DNA of 40,288 bases from Firmicutes bacterium HGW-Firmicutes-4 (GCA_002841405.1 PGZR01000091.1:5091-45378); one strand, 5' to 3'. Positions 25,125-32,889 are shown, counted from the stretch's first letter. The notes: generated by a model not told the origin, from the sequence alone. Numbers and translations: made by a program.

Positions 25125-27068
25125 TTAAATCTGATAGCGCTTCCAGATTCCCCATAATTGGATTCCATTCTCCTGGTGGGTTGATCTAGCATCGCTGCGG
25201 ATCATCCGGAGCTTGTTATTATGCTCTTTGCTGCCTAATCCATAGAAGTCATTAAATGACCATTTGCTTATGTCCGGGGATGTCATAATCGCCGGATCAT
25301 TCCGACTGGTTACCAAGTTATAGGGACGTCGGATCCGACTGACTTCATTGGCTGTCAGCAGCTCCCGACCCACCAGATTCACCGATTGACTGGAATTGGA
25401 AGTGTAATGCTGCTGGGACGATGACAAGGAATAGGATGTGGTGGTATATTTCCCCAGTCGTTCGGAAACTTCCTTTTGCGTTTCCAGATCCTCGGCCTGA
25501 AGATAAATCCAGGTTTCACAGTTGGATCGGATAATCCGGGCAATCTCCCGACCATATTTTTCTTCCAGTTGTGCCAGAGATTGAACAAAAATGTTAAAGC
25601 GGATCCCCCGACCGCCACCAACAGAAAGCTGGGTGGCAAACTCTGGAATCTTGGTAAAGTTCCCAAACTCATCCAGCACATAATTGACCCGGATCGGTAA
25701 ACGTCCGCCCAGCTTATCTGCAAAATCCGACAGCGCACTGTAAACTTGGGTGCAGAACAGTGAAGCCAGAGAGTAATAGGTGGTTTTACCATCAGGTAGA
25801 ATCATAAATACCGCCGTGGGCCGACTGCCAATGTCTTTGGGGCGAAAATCCGTTTTCCGGGTCATTTCATAAATCAGCGGATTGGTAAAGAGTCTTAAGG
25901 TCGTCAGCGCGCTGGTGTAAAAGCTGCCCCGGGTCTTTGATGGGGCAATATCGGAAATAGCTACCAGCCCCAAGGCCGGATGTGTCGGATTCTCAACTTT
26001 CAGTTTCTTCATATATTTGGCCAACATCATCTCGTCCCCTTGTTTGGGAGCCTTACACATCTCGGCTATGAAATAAAATACGTTGGTCAGGTTCTGATAC
26101 TCCGGATTGTCCATGTTTTCAAAAACCACGATCATAATGCAGCTGGCAATAATACTGGCTTCACCGTTGTTCCATAGTTTTTCCCCCTTGGCTTCCCCGA
26201 CCAGTGCTCCGGTGATATCCCAAACATAATCGATGGCCTGAGACATATTTCCGCTTTCGACCGCATCGATAATCGACTGAAGAAAGTTGTAGTGATTACT
26301 TTTAAGGGGATCTTTAAAATCCAGAGCAAACAGGTCAATACCGCATTTTTTTAGAAATGGGGCCGTATAATCGTAGTTCTCGCCTTTGGGATCCGAAACA
26401 ATCACCGATTCTCTGGCCATTGCCAACAAGCCGATGGTTTGCAGGATCACGGTTCGCCCTTTACCACAGCGGGTTGCGCCGATGATTAGGCCGTGAACGT
26501 CTTCCCCGATAAAATAGACCTTTTCATTTCGTAATCCCTGTCGATCTTTCCCAATAATCAGGCCACCCATTTTAAAGGGCTTTTTATTTTCCGTGATGGT
26601 TTTCTCAACCCAGTAGTTACCTTTTTTAATCTGTCTTCTTTCCTCCTTTCCGCTGCGTAACAAAAATTGAATAAAGGGATTATTCTTGCGGATGACCACG
26701 TAATCAAAGGCCCGATCCTTCTTGTTGGGATCCAGCCAACGGGCCGAACCATGCTGATTCTGACCGGCCGGTCGGGGGGTTTGAATATCCGGGGTAATAC
26801 TGATCAGCTCACTCTTATAAGTTTTGCTTTGGCCAATAAAAAAAGCCACTGCCATAAACAGGGCAAAGGCCAGACACAGAAGATACATGTGAAAGGTATT
26901 TTCTCTCGCAACAACATAATCAAACACTTCCTTTAACGGGACGTTATAGGGTAAAATCCCCTGTCCTGTCATAAAGCCATCAATGGTCCGGATAAAAAAC
27001 AGACTTCCGATGGCCAGCAACACAAAGACGAATCCTGCCATCAGCCCACGAGCAATTTTTAATTTCAC
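25125..27068 (-). CDS. virD4: VirD4/TraG-type coupling protein
   Basis: 647 residues; GTG start at 27068 behind GGTGGTG. Two N-terminal membrane helices (residues ~8-27 and ~60-80), then a HGSARW motif, Walker A GATRCGKGR at residues 197-205, VSDPKGENYDYTAPFL, and Walker B region NYVLDEFGNFTKIPEFATQL with the following GGGRGIRFNIFVQS. All are signatures of type IV coupling proteins, which select DNA-protein substrates and pass them to the channel. If the shared W-x-x-E tails are secretion signals, this is the expected receptor. It follows the lipoprotein gene by 11 bases. Confidence 0.93.
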   Translation of the reverse strand: MKLKIARGLMAGFVFVLLAIGSLFFIRTIDGFMTGQGILPYNVPLKEVFDYVVARENTFHMYLLCLAFALFMAVAFFIGQSKTYKSELISITPDIQTPRPAGQNQHGSARWLDPNKKDRAFDYVVIRKNNPFIQFLLRSGKEERRQIKKGNYWVEKTITENKKPFKMGGLIIGKDRQGLRNEKVYFIGEDVHGLIIGATRCGKGRTVILQTIGLLAMARESVIVSDPKGENYDYTAPFLKKCGIDLFALDFKDPLKSNHYNFLQSIIDAVESGNMSQAIDYVWDITGALVGEAKGEKLWNNGEASIIASCIMIVVFENMDNPEYQNLTNVFYFIAEMCKAPKQGDEMMLAKYMKKLKVENPTHPALGLVAISDIAPSKTRGSFYTSALTTLRLFTNPLIYEMTRKTDFRPKDIGSRPTAVFMILPDGKTTYYSLASLFCTQVYSALSDFADKLGGRLPIRVNYVLDEFGNFTKIPEFATQLSVGGGRGIRFNIFVQSLAQLEEKYGREIARIIRSNCETWIYLQAEDLETQKEVSERLGKYTTTSYSLSSSQQHYTSNSSQSVNLVGRELLTANEVSRIRRPYNLVTSRNDPAIMTSPDISKWSFNDFYGLGSKEHNNKLRMIRSDARSTHQENGIQLWGIWKRYQI

Positions 27069-27079
27069 ATTTTCACCAC

Positions 27080-27784
27080 CTATTTCGATACCCGGACATA
27101 ATAAAAGGTTCCGGATTCATTCTCCAGCTTAAGCCGATCCTTCATTACCAGTTCGGCCTGAAAGTCCCGGTTTGTCCCGTTTAGTGATAAGCTCAAGCTG
27201 CCATCGGTAAAGGTATAGTCTCCCTGATCATGGCCCTCATGCCCTGCTTCATCTTCTGATAAAGCGTGGCCATCGGTCATCGTATAGTGACCGTCTTCTG
27301 TCAGGATCAACTGTAAACTACCTTTTTCATAGTTCCAGGTACCTACTAAACTTTTTTGGTTTGTCGTCACCGCTTCACCGCCGATTTTTTCATAGGTGAG
27401 ATTTCCCCCTTCTGATTTTATTTTCAATGTGCCATCGCCATGCAATTCATAGGGCATGATAATTTTACCCGCTCCACCTGTTAAGCTGCTCTGATCCCAA
27501 TCCTCCTTTGTTCCGTCAGCTTTGATTGTATAATCCAAGTGGAGGATAATTTCCTTCTTGTCATAATCATAGGTACCGCCTGTATTGGCATTCCCTTTGC
27601 CATACCCCATGGTAAAATTTCCATCGTCATTTAGCGCAATATAGGTATTGCTGTCTTTGTTGTACCATTCGCCGGTTACTACCGGCTTTTTAAAAATATC
27701 AGTGACCAGATCGGCTATGTCGCATCCACAAGTTACGACTGCCACTGTACCAACCAACAATATCAGCAGTATTATTCTTTTAAT
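27080..27784 (-). CDS. Putative lipoprotein upstream of virD4
   Basis: AGGAGG lies 8 bases before an ATT at 27784 that would begin (M)KRIILLILLVGTVAVVTCGC, a proper lipoprotein signal; starting at the TTG of 27760 would remove the basic residues. I therefore prefer the rare ATT start or a mutated ATG. The mature part (~215 residues) holds two similar beta-rich halves, TGEWYNKDSNTYIALNDDGN and VGTWNYEKGSLQLILTEDGH, each with a G-x-Y motif, like lipocalin-type or DUF5640-like domains. Exclusion or adhesion roles are common for plasmid lipoproteins, but nothing specific is shown here. Confidence 0.65.
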   Translation of the reverse strand: MKRIILLILLVGTVAVVTCGCDIADLVTDIFKKPVVTGEWYNKDSNTYIALNDDGNFTMGYGKGNANTGGTYDYDKKEIILHLDYTIKADGTKEDWDQSSLTGGAGKIIMPYELHGDGTLKIKSEGGNLTYEKIGGEAVTTNQKSLVGTWNYEKGSLQLILTEDGHYTMTDGHALSEDEAGHEGHDQGDYTFTDGSLSLSLNGTNRDFQAELVMKDRLKLENESGTFYYVRVSK

Positions 27785-27866
27785 TTGTCAATCCTCCTTT
27801 CATTTTTTTTGGTCTCTTTTAACTGCTATCCAAATAGTACATCGACTTCCTCCATTTCCTGATTCT

Positions 27867-27883
27867 TGTTTCCCGAGGAAACA
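27867..27883. repeat. 17-bp palindromic site (copy 10)
   Basis: TGTTTCCCGAGGAAACA, eight bases beyond the stop of the primase piece. Confidence 0.92.
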
Positions 27884-27891
27884 GATTTCCT

Positions 27892-28221
27892 TCAAGCTTC
27901 CTGCGCCCACTCATCTTCTGCTACCTCCTGAAGGGCTGCTTTTTCTCGCTCCTTAGAAATATGCTGCAACAATTGATTCCAGTCTTTATGGGGTTCTGGT
28001 GGTATTTTTAAATCAAAGTTATATTTCCCCGGGCTTTCTTCCTCAACAGCATTAATCAGCTCCAGAGTGTTTTTATGTCCGGGTTCATCATTATCCAGGC
28101 ACATGACCACATTCTCAATCTCCGGGTGTGTTTCCAGATAATGCAGCAGCCCAATATGTTTGAAAGGACAGCATATCAATGGGTGCTTCAAATACCAGTA
28201 CCTGATTTCCTTTGCCTTCAT
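27892..28221 (-). pseudogene. Toprim primase, C-terminal piece with W-x-x-E tail
   Basis: In this frame the true coding part runs from about HIGLLHYLETHPEIENVVMC through LDNDEPGHKNTLELINAV (the DxD-type Toprim metal motif) to PPEPHKDWNQLLQHI and the tail EVAEDEWAQEA. The first ~20 codons before HIGLL are the neighbouring frame's EAPIDML region read out of frame, so its apparent ATG at 28221 is probably not a real start. Together with the N-terminal piece this is a DUF3991/Toprim_2 protein. Confidence 0.7.
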
Positions 28222-28831
28222 GAATAAAAGGATAGTGCTTGTCTGAATTTTCTACAATCCCTTTAAATGGTTCCTTTCCAGGGACATCGTAGGTACCCCG
28301 AAGGGAAATGCTCTTAACCACTCCATTTTCATCAAACCCACAAAAAGCACAATTATGATTTTTATCTTCATAGATTTTGTGATGCTTGACATAGTAATTC
28401 ACCACCTCCGGGTCAATACAGCGGGTTTTTATCAGATACGCAAAAATCCGCCGATAATTGGCGGATTTTTCTGGTGACTTAAAGATGCCATCATTGGTTT
28501 TTTTATACTCCCGGGCTTTTTTGATATAGGTTTTTGCCACCTCACTGGGTTCGGGATGATGATTGATAAAGGCTGCCAGCTCATGGATTGCTTCACCCAT
28601 GCTTTTTTTCTCCGTATACATAACAAACTGAATAATCCCGCCACCCGCTTCTTTTGAATCATCGGAAAGACAATTCCAACGATTTAAATCGGGATCAATA
28701 AATAATCCACCCTGATTCCTGACTTTAACTTGATTTCCGATCTCAACCAGTTCATAACCATTGGCCATAGCATAATCAACGATGCTGATCGCTTTGATCT
28801 TTTCAAACACTTCCTCCGGTAAACGCCCCAT
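28115..28831 (-). pseudogene. Toprim (DUF3991-type) DNA primase, N-terminal piece
   Basis: ATG 28831 follows AAAGGAGAGAAGG. The frame contains AISIVDYAMANGYELVEIG, NRWNCLSDDSKEAGGGIIQF (the primase-like zinc/CHC2-derived region without cysteines), MGEAIHELAAF, and a DUF3991 part ending VLVFEAPIDMLSFQT. It then runs into another frame and stops. Intact relatives have a further stretch between the EAPID glutamate motif and the L-x-x-YL-x-x-HPE helix, so both a small deletion and a frameshift near 28150-28165 are indicated. Such plasmid primases prime the complementary strand in recipients. The break would inactivate the Toprim centre unless it is a sequencing artefact. Confidence 0.7.
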
Positions 28832-28846
28832 CCTTCTCTCCTTTCC

Positions 28847-28863
28847 TGTTTCCTCGGGAAACA
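28847..28863. repeat. 17-bp palindromic site (copy 11)
   Basis: TGTTTCCTCGGGAAACA, three bases beyond the stop of the DUF4406-like C-terminal piece and 15 bases before the primase start. Confidence 0.92.
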
Positions 28864-28866
28864 AGC

Positions 28867-29052
28867 TTAAGCTTCCTGCGCCCAGTCTTCTTCATAATCC
28901 AGTTCCGGTTCAAAGCGGTTTCTTTCGGAAATATCGATAATCTCTGGATCATTCTCAATTCCCTGTTTTAACTGATCAATCCGTTCCATCATCTGATCGG
29001 CTGACACATTGGATCGGGCATAGCTTGATACATCCAGTCCCTCGCTGTTCAT
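28867..29052 (-). pseudogene. C-terminal piece of the DUF4406-like protein with W-x-x-E tail
   Basis: 61 codons: MNSEGLDVSSYARSNVSADQ, then MERIDQLKQGIENDPEIID and the tail ELDYEEDWAQEA. Upstream in the same frame the sequence reads YLKKRFQ with no ribosome binding site, and it meets the DUF4406-like frame at a run of five C (29074-29078). I read it as the natural C terminus of that protein, shifted by one base. A separately translated small protein is the alternative. Confidence 0.6.
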
Positions 29053-29428
29053 TTGAAAACGCTTCTTTAAATACCCCCTGATAGGCCATAAAATCTTTAT
29101 AGGTTTCCCGATCCATATCCTTCGCGATAATCGGTTTATTCATTTCTTTGGCCAAAATAATCTCACTGATCATGCCTTCGGATAATGTATTACCATGCAC
29201 CCAGATCTCTTTGCACTGCTTAAGCAGTTCGATCCCCATTTCAAGCCCCTTATCCCGCTGGCTTGGGATGGTGTCGTCCAGGTATTGGGTAAAGATGGTA
29301 TGGGGAGCAAGTGGCAGCACATTAAATTCGCTGGCCTGCCGGCACCATTCTTTGGCCCGATTCATATTGTCATCCATGCTTCTTTCTTCGTTCGCCTTCA
29401 GTGGCGAACACACATATACCATTTTCAT
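28976..29428 (-). CDS. DUF4406-like (nucleoside deoxyribosyltransferase-fold) protein, frameshifted near its C terminus
   Basis: ATG 29428 follows AAGGGGGATAAC. The fold is recognisable: MKMVYVCSPLKANEERSMDD, then NMNRAKEWCRQASEFNVLPL, PHTIFTQYLDD, and MGIELLKQCKEIWVHGN followed by LSEGMISEIILAKE. These are the motifs of the DUF4406/DUF7768 group (nucleoside 2-deoxyribosyltransferase-like Rossmann fold) found on phages and plasmids. The activity is unknown. After MAYQG the frame continues as out-of-frame sequence to 28976. It lies between SSB and primase genes, so a DNA-precursor or counter-defence role would fit, as inference. Confidence 0.75.
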   Translation of the reverse strand: MKMVYVCSPLKANEERSMDDNMNRAKEWCRQASEFNVLPLAPHTIFTQYLDDTIPSQRDKGLEMGIELLKQCKEIWVHGNTLSEGMISEIILAKEMNKPIIAKDMDRETYKDFMAYQGVFKEAFSNEQRGTGCIKLCPIQCVSRSDDGTD

Positions 29429-29449
29429 GTCAGTTATCCCCCTTATTTT

Positions 29450-29466
29450 TGTTTCCCGAGGAAACA
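29450..29466. repeat. 17-bp palindromic site (copy 12)
   Basis: TGTTTCCCGAGGAAACA, upstream of the DUF4406-like gene. Confidence 0.92.
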
Positions 29467-29483
29467 ATATTAAAGTTTACATT

Positions 29484-29520
29484 AAAAAACACGACTAAAC
29501 TTCTTAGGTTTAATCGTGCC
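29484..29520 (-). terminator. Intrinsic terminator of the 48-aa zinc-ribbon gene
   Basis: Minus strand CACGATTAAAC pairs with GTTTAGTCGTG (one G-U) over a short loop, then six T. Confidence 0.85.
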
Positions 29521-29539
29521 TTTTTGCTTATTTGAAAAG

Positions 29540-29686
29540 TTATCGTGTCGCTCTTACAAGTTTGAACTCAGTGTTATTACATTTGCTACATGGAGAAACC
29601 TTTTTTCCTTTAACTGCCGTAATTTCATTACCACACTTTGTACACTTGTAAATGCCCGATTGTTCAACAATTGTCCCAGTTTTCAT
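29540..29686 (-). CDS. Mini zinc-ribbon protein (48 aa)
   Basis: ATG 29686 follows TGGAGGTGATAAT. The product begins MKTGTIVEQSGIYKCTKCGN and continues EITAVKGKKVSPCSKCNN, with a CxxC...CxxC zinc ribbon. It has its own promoter (TTGACA/TAAAAT) and its own terminator, so it is an independent transcription unit, unlike nearly everything around it. Similar mini zinc ribbons occur across Firmicutes; function unknown. Confidence 0.8.
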   Translation of the reverse strand: MKTGTIVEQSGIYKCTKCGNEITAVKGKKVSPCSKCNNTEFKLVRATR

Positions 29687-29743
29687 ATTATCACCTCCAG
29701 ACTATCAAATTGAATTCATTTCGCTTAGATTTCTGCTAAGTTC

Positions 29744-29772
29744 ATTTTACTCCTAATATAATTCTCTGTCAA
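29744..29772 (-). promoter_or_regulatory. Sigma-A promoter of the zinc-ribbon gene
   Basis: TTGACA (29772-29767), exactly 17 bases, TAAAAT (29749-29744) on the minus strand: one of the two clearest promoters in the window. It lies 58 bases upstream of ATG 29686. The rest of 29687-29838 shows no gene. Confidence 0.85.
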
Positions 29773-29838
29773 ATTGCTAAATATGATTGGTAATAAAATG
29801 GTTTTCCCATCCAAGTTCCGTAACTACTACGATACCCT

Positions 29839-30270
29839 TCAGAAAGGGATATCGTCTTCATCAGCCATTAGATGAAAATCCTCATCCAGTCCCATCACCC
29901 CATTTCCCATTCCGGTTGACAAGCCATTTTGATTACTGCCGTTATTCTCCTTTCGCTTGGTGGAAATGAAATAGACCTCATCGGCCACCACTTCGGTCAC
30001 GTACCGGCGCTGACCATCCTGGCCATCATAGCTCCGCACCTGTAATCGCCCCGACACCCCAATTTGACTGCCCTTGGATAAATACTGTCCGACAAACTCA
30101 GCCTGCTTGCCCCATACCACTAGGGGTATAAAATCCGCTTCCTTTTGTCCATCTTTGTTTTTAAAGCGCCGATCCACCGCCAGAGTGAATGTCGCTACGG
30201 CTTTACCGGTAGTGGTATTTTTCACCTCCGGATCTCTGGTCAGCCTGCCAACTAAATTTACTTTGTTCAT
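29839..30270 (-). CDS. ssb: Single-stranded DNA-binding protein
   Basis: ATG 30270 (MNKVNLVGRLTRDPEVKNT) follows AGGAGAAGTTG; 143 residues. The OB-fold is complete: VATFTLAVDRRFKN, ADFIPLVVWGKQAEFVGQYL, GSQIGVSGRLQVRSYDG and YVTEVVADEVYF. A glycine/asparagine linker and the acidic tip DEDDIPF follow, so the protein can dock partner proteins as chromosomal SSBs do. Plasmid SSBs protect incoming single strands. It sits downstream of the MobC-like gene with a palindromic site between them. Confidence 0.95.
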   Translation of the reverse strand: MNKVNLVGRLTRDPEVKNTTTGKAVATFTLAVDRRFKNKDGQKEADFIPLVVWGKQAEFVGQYLSKGSQIGVSGRLQVRSYDGQDGQRRYVTEVVADEVYFISTKRKENNGSNQNGLSTGMGNGVMGLDEDFHLMADEDDIPF

Positions 30271-30297
30271 CAACTTCTCCTTTAATTTATATTTCCC

Positions 30298-30314
30298 TGT
30301 TTCTCGAGGAAACA
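30298..30314. repeat. 17-bp palindromic site (copy 13)
   Basis: TGTTTCTCGAGGAAACA, 28 bases upstream of the ssb start; one arm mismatch. Confidence 0.88.
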
Positions 30315-30342
30315 GAAATGAGCCAATAAAAAAAGATCTATC

Positions 30343-30885
30343 TCATTTGCTGATAATACGATTCAGCTTGATATAAATCTCCGTTAGTGTTTTCTGCACT
30401 GATTTTAATTCAGGGGCATTGATCTTTCCCATATGGCAAAGCTTGGTTAACTGATTAAGATTCGTGCCGATCCTGGTCAGATCCTTTGAAAAATCTTTGA
30501 GTCCGTCTAAAACGACTAACTGCCCGCCGGCATAGGTTTCTCTGACATATTGTCCCACCGTCATGTTGGCCATTTTTGCATTGGTTTCTATTTTAGAATA
30601 CATATCCGCTGTACACCGAAACGAGATGGTGCAGGGATAGGTTTGGCTTTTTTCTTTGGCAGCGTTCACGGTATTTTTAATGACTTCATCCAGGTCATCC
30701 TGGCTCAGGTAGAAGATCAGGCCCAGTTGCTGCTTAATTTCATCACTGGGAATGGTTAACCCATTTTCATACCGATAGATTTTTTTTCGTGAGACTCCCA
30801 GCATCGTTGCCAGGGCATCCTGGGACAATTCTTTTTCCAGACGTAAACTGCATAGTGTTTTCTTTTTTATCTCAATCACCTCCAT
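30343..30885 (-). CDS. XRE helix-turn-helix / MobC-like relaxosome protein
   Basis: ATG 30885 is chosen, directly behind a palindromic site that supplies AGGAAACAGG; 180 residues. Residues ~8-60 are an XRE-type HTH (ELSQDALATMLGVSRKKIYR, YENGLTIPS). From ~residue 85 the sequence YPCTISFRCTADMYSKIETN then MANMTVGQYVRETYAGG and LTRIGTNLNQLTKLCHMG matches MobC-type relaxosome accessory proteins (ribbon-helix-helix plus a C-terminal helix). The fusion would combine oriT binding with autoregulation. It lies 1 kb from the oriT candidate on the far side from the relaxase. Confidence 0.75.
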   Translation of the reverse strand: MEVIEIKKKTLCSLRLEKELSQDALATMLGVSRKKIYRYENGLTIPSDEIKQQLGLIFYLSQDDLDEVIKNTVNAAKEKSQTYPCTISFRCTADMYSKIETNAKMANMTVGQYVRETYAGGQLVVLDGLKDFSKDLTRIGTNLNQLTKLCHMGKINAPELKSVQKTLTEIYIKLNRIISK

Positions 30886-30887
30886 CC

Positions 30888-30904
30888 TGTTTCCTGAGGA
30901 AACA
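30888..30904. repeat. 17-bp palindromic site (copy 14)
   Basis: TGTTTCCTGAGGAAACA, two bases from the start codon of the XRE-MobC gene, so occupancy would block translation initiation signals or transcription into it. Confidence 0.9.
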
Positions 30905-30914
30905 AATAGAACCA

Positions 30915-31364
30915 TTACTGTTTATTTAATGTTTGAATTACTTTATCACCAACCAGTATCTCAATTTGAATAACTTGTTTTGATCCGTTAACTTTAACCG
31001 GACGAATTGTGTATTGCGTTTGATTCTCTGGATTAATAAAAGTACCTTCTGCTAAATATTTATCAGAAACGGTTGTTTCGTTTACCAAATAATCAACCAT
31101 AAAAACATGATATGTCGGATAGAGAACCATCGTAATTAAATTTGCATTGAACTGAATTTCCGAAAATTGAATTTTACTTTCTTCCTCAACATTTTGAGGG
31201 GGTATCATTTCGAAAGTATTTGAATCCATTTGATAATATGGCTCTGCAAACAACTCGTTAATACTATTAATGAGTTGATGCGGAAAAACAAACGCCCAAT
31301 ACCCTGCAAACACAAATGCCAAAGCAAACAAAAAAACTGATCCAAAAGATTTAAAATATCTCAT
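30915..31364 (-). CDS. Membrane-anchored protein of unknown function (149 aa)
   Basis: ATG 31364 follows AAGGAGTTGACA. One N-terminal membrane helix (VFLFALAFVFAGYWAFVFPH) leads to an extracytoplasmic domain with FNANLITMVLYPTYHVFMVD and a beta-rich end QTQYTIRPVKVNGSKQVIQI. No family recognised. It is more AT-rich than the transfer genes. It lies in the same direction between oriT and the XRE-MobC gene. An imperfect stem (AAACGCA...TGCGTTT) at about 31410-31433 precedes it and may be a terminator or operator. Confidence 0.65.
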   Translation of the reverse strand: MRYFKSFGSVFLFALAFVFAGYWAFVFPHQLINSINELFAEPYYQMDSNTFEMIPPQNVEEESKIQFSEIQFNANLITMVLYPTYHVFMVDYLVNETTVSDKYLAEGTFINPENQTQYTIRPVKVNGSKQVIQIEILVGDKVIQTLNKQ

Positions 31365-31457
31365 TGTCAACTCCTTATATAAATTTTGACATAATTAATA
31401 TCCTTATACAAAACGCAACCTGTAATGCGTTTTATTTGTTCACACTTACCTTCATCT

Positions 31458-31474
31458 TGTTTCCCGAGGAAACA
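31458..31474. repeat. 17-bp palindromic site (copy 15)
   Basis: TGTTTCCCGAGGAAACA, five bases beyond the stop of the 115-aa gene. Confidence 0.92.
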
Positions 31475-31479
31475 AGAAT

Positions 31480-31827
31480 TTATAATGCACAGGAAACGGC
31501 TTCGATATAAATCTGAATTTCATGCTCATTGCTTTGAGCAGTAAATTGATTAAAACCGACAAAGATATCACTTAATCCATTGTTGATCAGATCAGTGACT
31601 TCGTTTTTTCCTTGCCAATCCGACAATTCCTCAAGGCTATTTAGAAATATTTCTGTTTCGCTTTTTTCAATACAGATAAGATAGACCCCTTTCTTTTCAA
31701 TATCTGCTTCGAAACAGTTTTGGTTTTTTCTGCCACCCAGGGTGCCAAGATATTCCAGATTGAAAATCTCTTTTTCATTTGCCCAATTTGCAAATTCAAT
31801 TATATTTTTAAAATCCAGTTCATTCAT
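31480..31827 (-). CDS. Small acidic protein of unknown function (115 aa)
   Basis: ATG 31827 (MNELDFKNIIEFANWANEKE) follows GGAGGACAAACA. Acidic, soluble, with a beta-alpha pattern (GVYLICIEKSETEIFLNSLE, IFVGFNQFTAQSNEHEIQIY). No family recognised. It is the first gene on the left side of the oriT candidate, a position where small antirestriction or establishment proteins are often found on conjugative plasmids; acidity would fit a DNA mimic, but this is speculation. Confidence 0.6.
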   Translation of the reverse strand: MNELDFKNIIEFANWANEKEIFNLEYLGTLGGRKNQNCFEADIEKKGVYLICIEKSETEIFLNSLEELSDWQGKNEVTDLINNGLSDIFVGFNQFTAQSNEHEIQIYIEAVSCAL

Positions 31828-31857
31828 TTGTTTGTCCTCCATCATAATTTTCTATCC

Positions 31858-31874
31858 TGTTTCCCGTGGAAACA
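31858..31874. repeat. 17-bp palindromic site (copy 16)
   Basis: TGTTTCCCGTGGAAACA; the copy lying between the oriT candidate and the 115-aa gene, in the leader rather than behind a stop codon. Confidence 0.9.
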
Positions 31875-31884
31875 GGTATTTTCT

Positions 31885-32075
31885 TTTCCGGGGGTTTGGG
31901 GGTGTCCCCCATACTTCATTTTCTCAGCAGGAGAAAACAAGATCTGAATGTTTCAGATGGGCCGTTCGCCCTTCTGTAAACATTCGGGAATCTTGCCCTT
32001 CGTCCCAACTCCGGTCTTTTGGGCGTTACAAATGGGCATTTGTAACGCCCGGGTGATTGAAAAAAAAAATAGGGG
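31885..32075. other. Candidate origin of transfer (oriT)
   Basis: A non-coding stretch packed with inverted repeats: GGGGGTGTCCCCC (31898-31910) behind a GGGGGTTT motif; TTTTCTC-AGCAG-GAGAAAA (31919-31937); a long hairpin with arms 31946-31957 and 31973-31985 and inner GGGC/GCCC; and a perfect repeat GGGCGTTACAAATG-GG-CATTTGTAACGCCC split as arms 32021-32034 and 32037-32050. None has a T run on either strand, so they are not terminators. The position between MobC-like and relaxase genes is where oriT usually lies. The nick site cannot be placed. Confidence 0.7.
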
Positions 32076-32091
32076 GCTGATCGGCCATAAT

Positions 32092-32889
32092 CTAGGCATG
32101 TTTTTCGATCCTTTCATGCTTTTTTAAAATTTCATCGATTTTTATTGTGGTTAAATTTGTGATACTTGCTATCTGCCGGGGGCTTTTCCCTTCACTTTTT
32201 AAATTTAAAACCTTATTTTCGATGGATTCTTCGCTTTCACCTGGGATTTTCGAAATATTTTCGTTTTTAATTTCTTCAATTTGAAGGGTCTGCATGGGTT
32301 TTTGTTCAAATAGCTGATTTATTCCAGAAAATAAATTGGTTTTCAGATTTTCAATGTAAGCTTGATTATCATTTAATCTATTTTCAAGTTTTTTAATGAT
32401 GAAATCCTTCTTTTCATTTTCATTCTTATAATTTTCCAGCAATTCCATTTTTCCGTTTAAGCCCATATCCACGATAATTTCTTTCATTTCGCTGTTATGA
32501 TATTTTAACCGGTCATTTTCTAATGCTAATTCTTCTTTTTCGGCCTGAAGCTTGGCGATAATTTTTTCCAATGTCGTAATATCTTTGTGATCAGCTTTGA
32601 TCACAATCTCATCATTTGAATTTCTACCGTCATTCTGGTTGGCTAAATCTGCTCGTTGCTTTTCAATCGGTAATCGATCACGAACATTTTTTTTATGTTG
32701 ATCATCCACTTTATCTTTTAACTGATCAACATCCGACTGAGGAAGTTCCGTTTCAACCTCACAGACTACCGCATCCTCATAATCATCTCTGGGTGATTCC
32801 ACCACCGTTTTATCATCTTTAAGACCCCATGGTTTCTTCGGTTTTTTACTAAAAACCATTTGATCGAATGATCTGCCTTTATTTTTCAT
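32092..32889 (-). CDS. Coiled-coil protein with C-terminal helix-turn-helix (265 aa)
   Basis: ATG 32889 follows AAAGGAGTGTAATAAGA. Residues ~100-200 form a long charged coiled coil (EKIIAKLQAEKEELALENDR...), preceded by a disordered acidic region. The C-terminal ~45 residues, ENKVLNLKSEGKSPRQIASI and NLTTIKIDEILKK, look like a helix-turn-helix. No family name can be given with confidence; the layout recalls relaxosome accessory or plasmid segregation adaptor proteins. It lies exactly between the oriT candidate and the 48-bp repeat array, so it may bind one of them. Confidence 0.65.
   Translation of the reverse strand: MKNKGRSFDQMVFSKKPKKPWGLKDDKTVVESPRDDYEDAVVCEVETELPQSDVDQLKDKVDDQHKKNVRDRLPIEKQRADLANQNDGRNSNDEIVIKADHKDITTLEKIIAKLQAEKEELALENDRLKYHNSEMKEIIVDMGLNGKMELLENYKNENEKKDFIIKKLENRLNDNQAYIENLKTNLFSGINQLFEQKPMQTLQIEEIKNENISKIPGESEESIENKVLNLKSEGKSPRQIASITNLTTIKIDEILKKHERIEKHA

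Noticed and set aside
28001-28221. Separate gene starting at ATG 28221
   Set aside because: Its first ~20 codons are the out-of-frame copy of the primase EAPID region; only the later part is genuine coding sequence.
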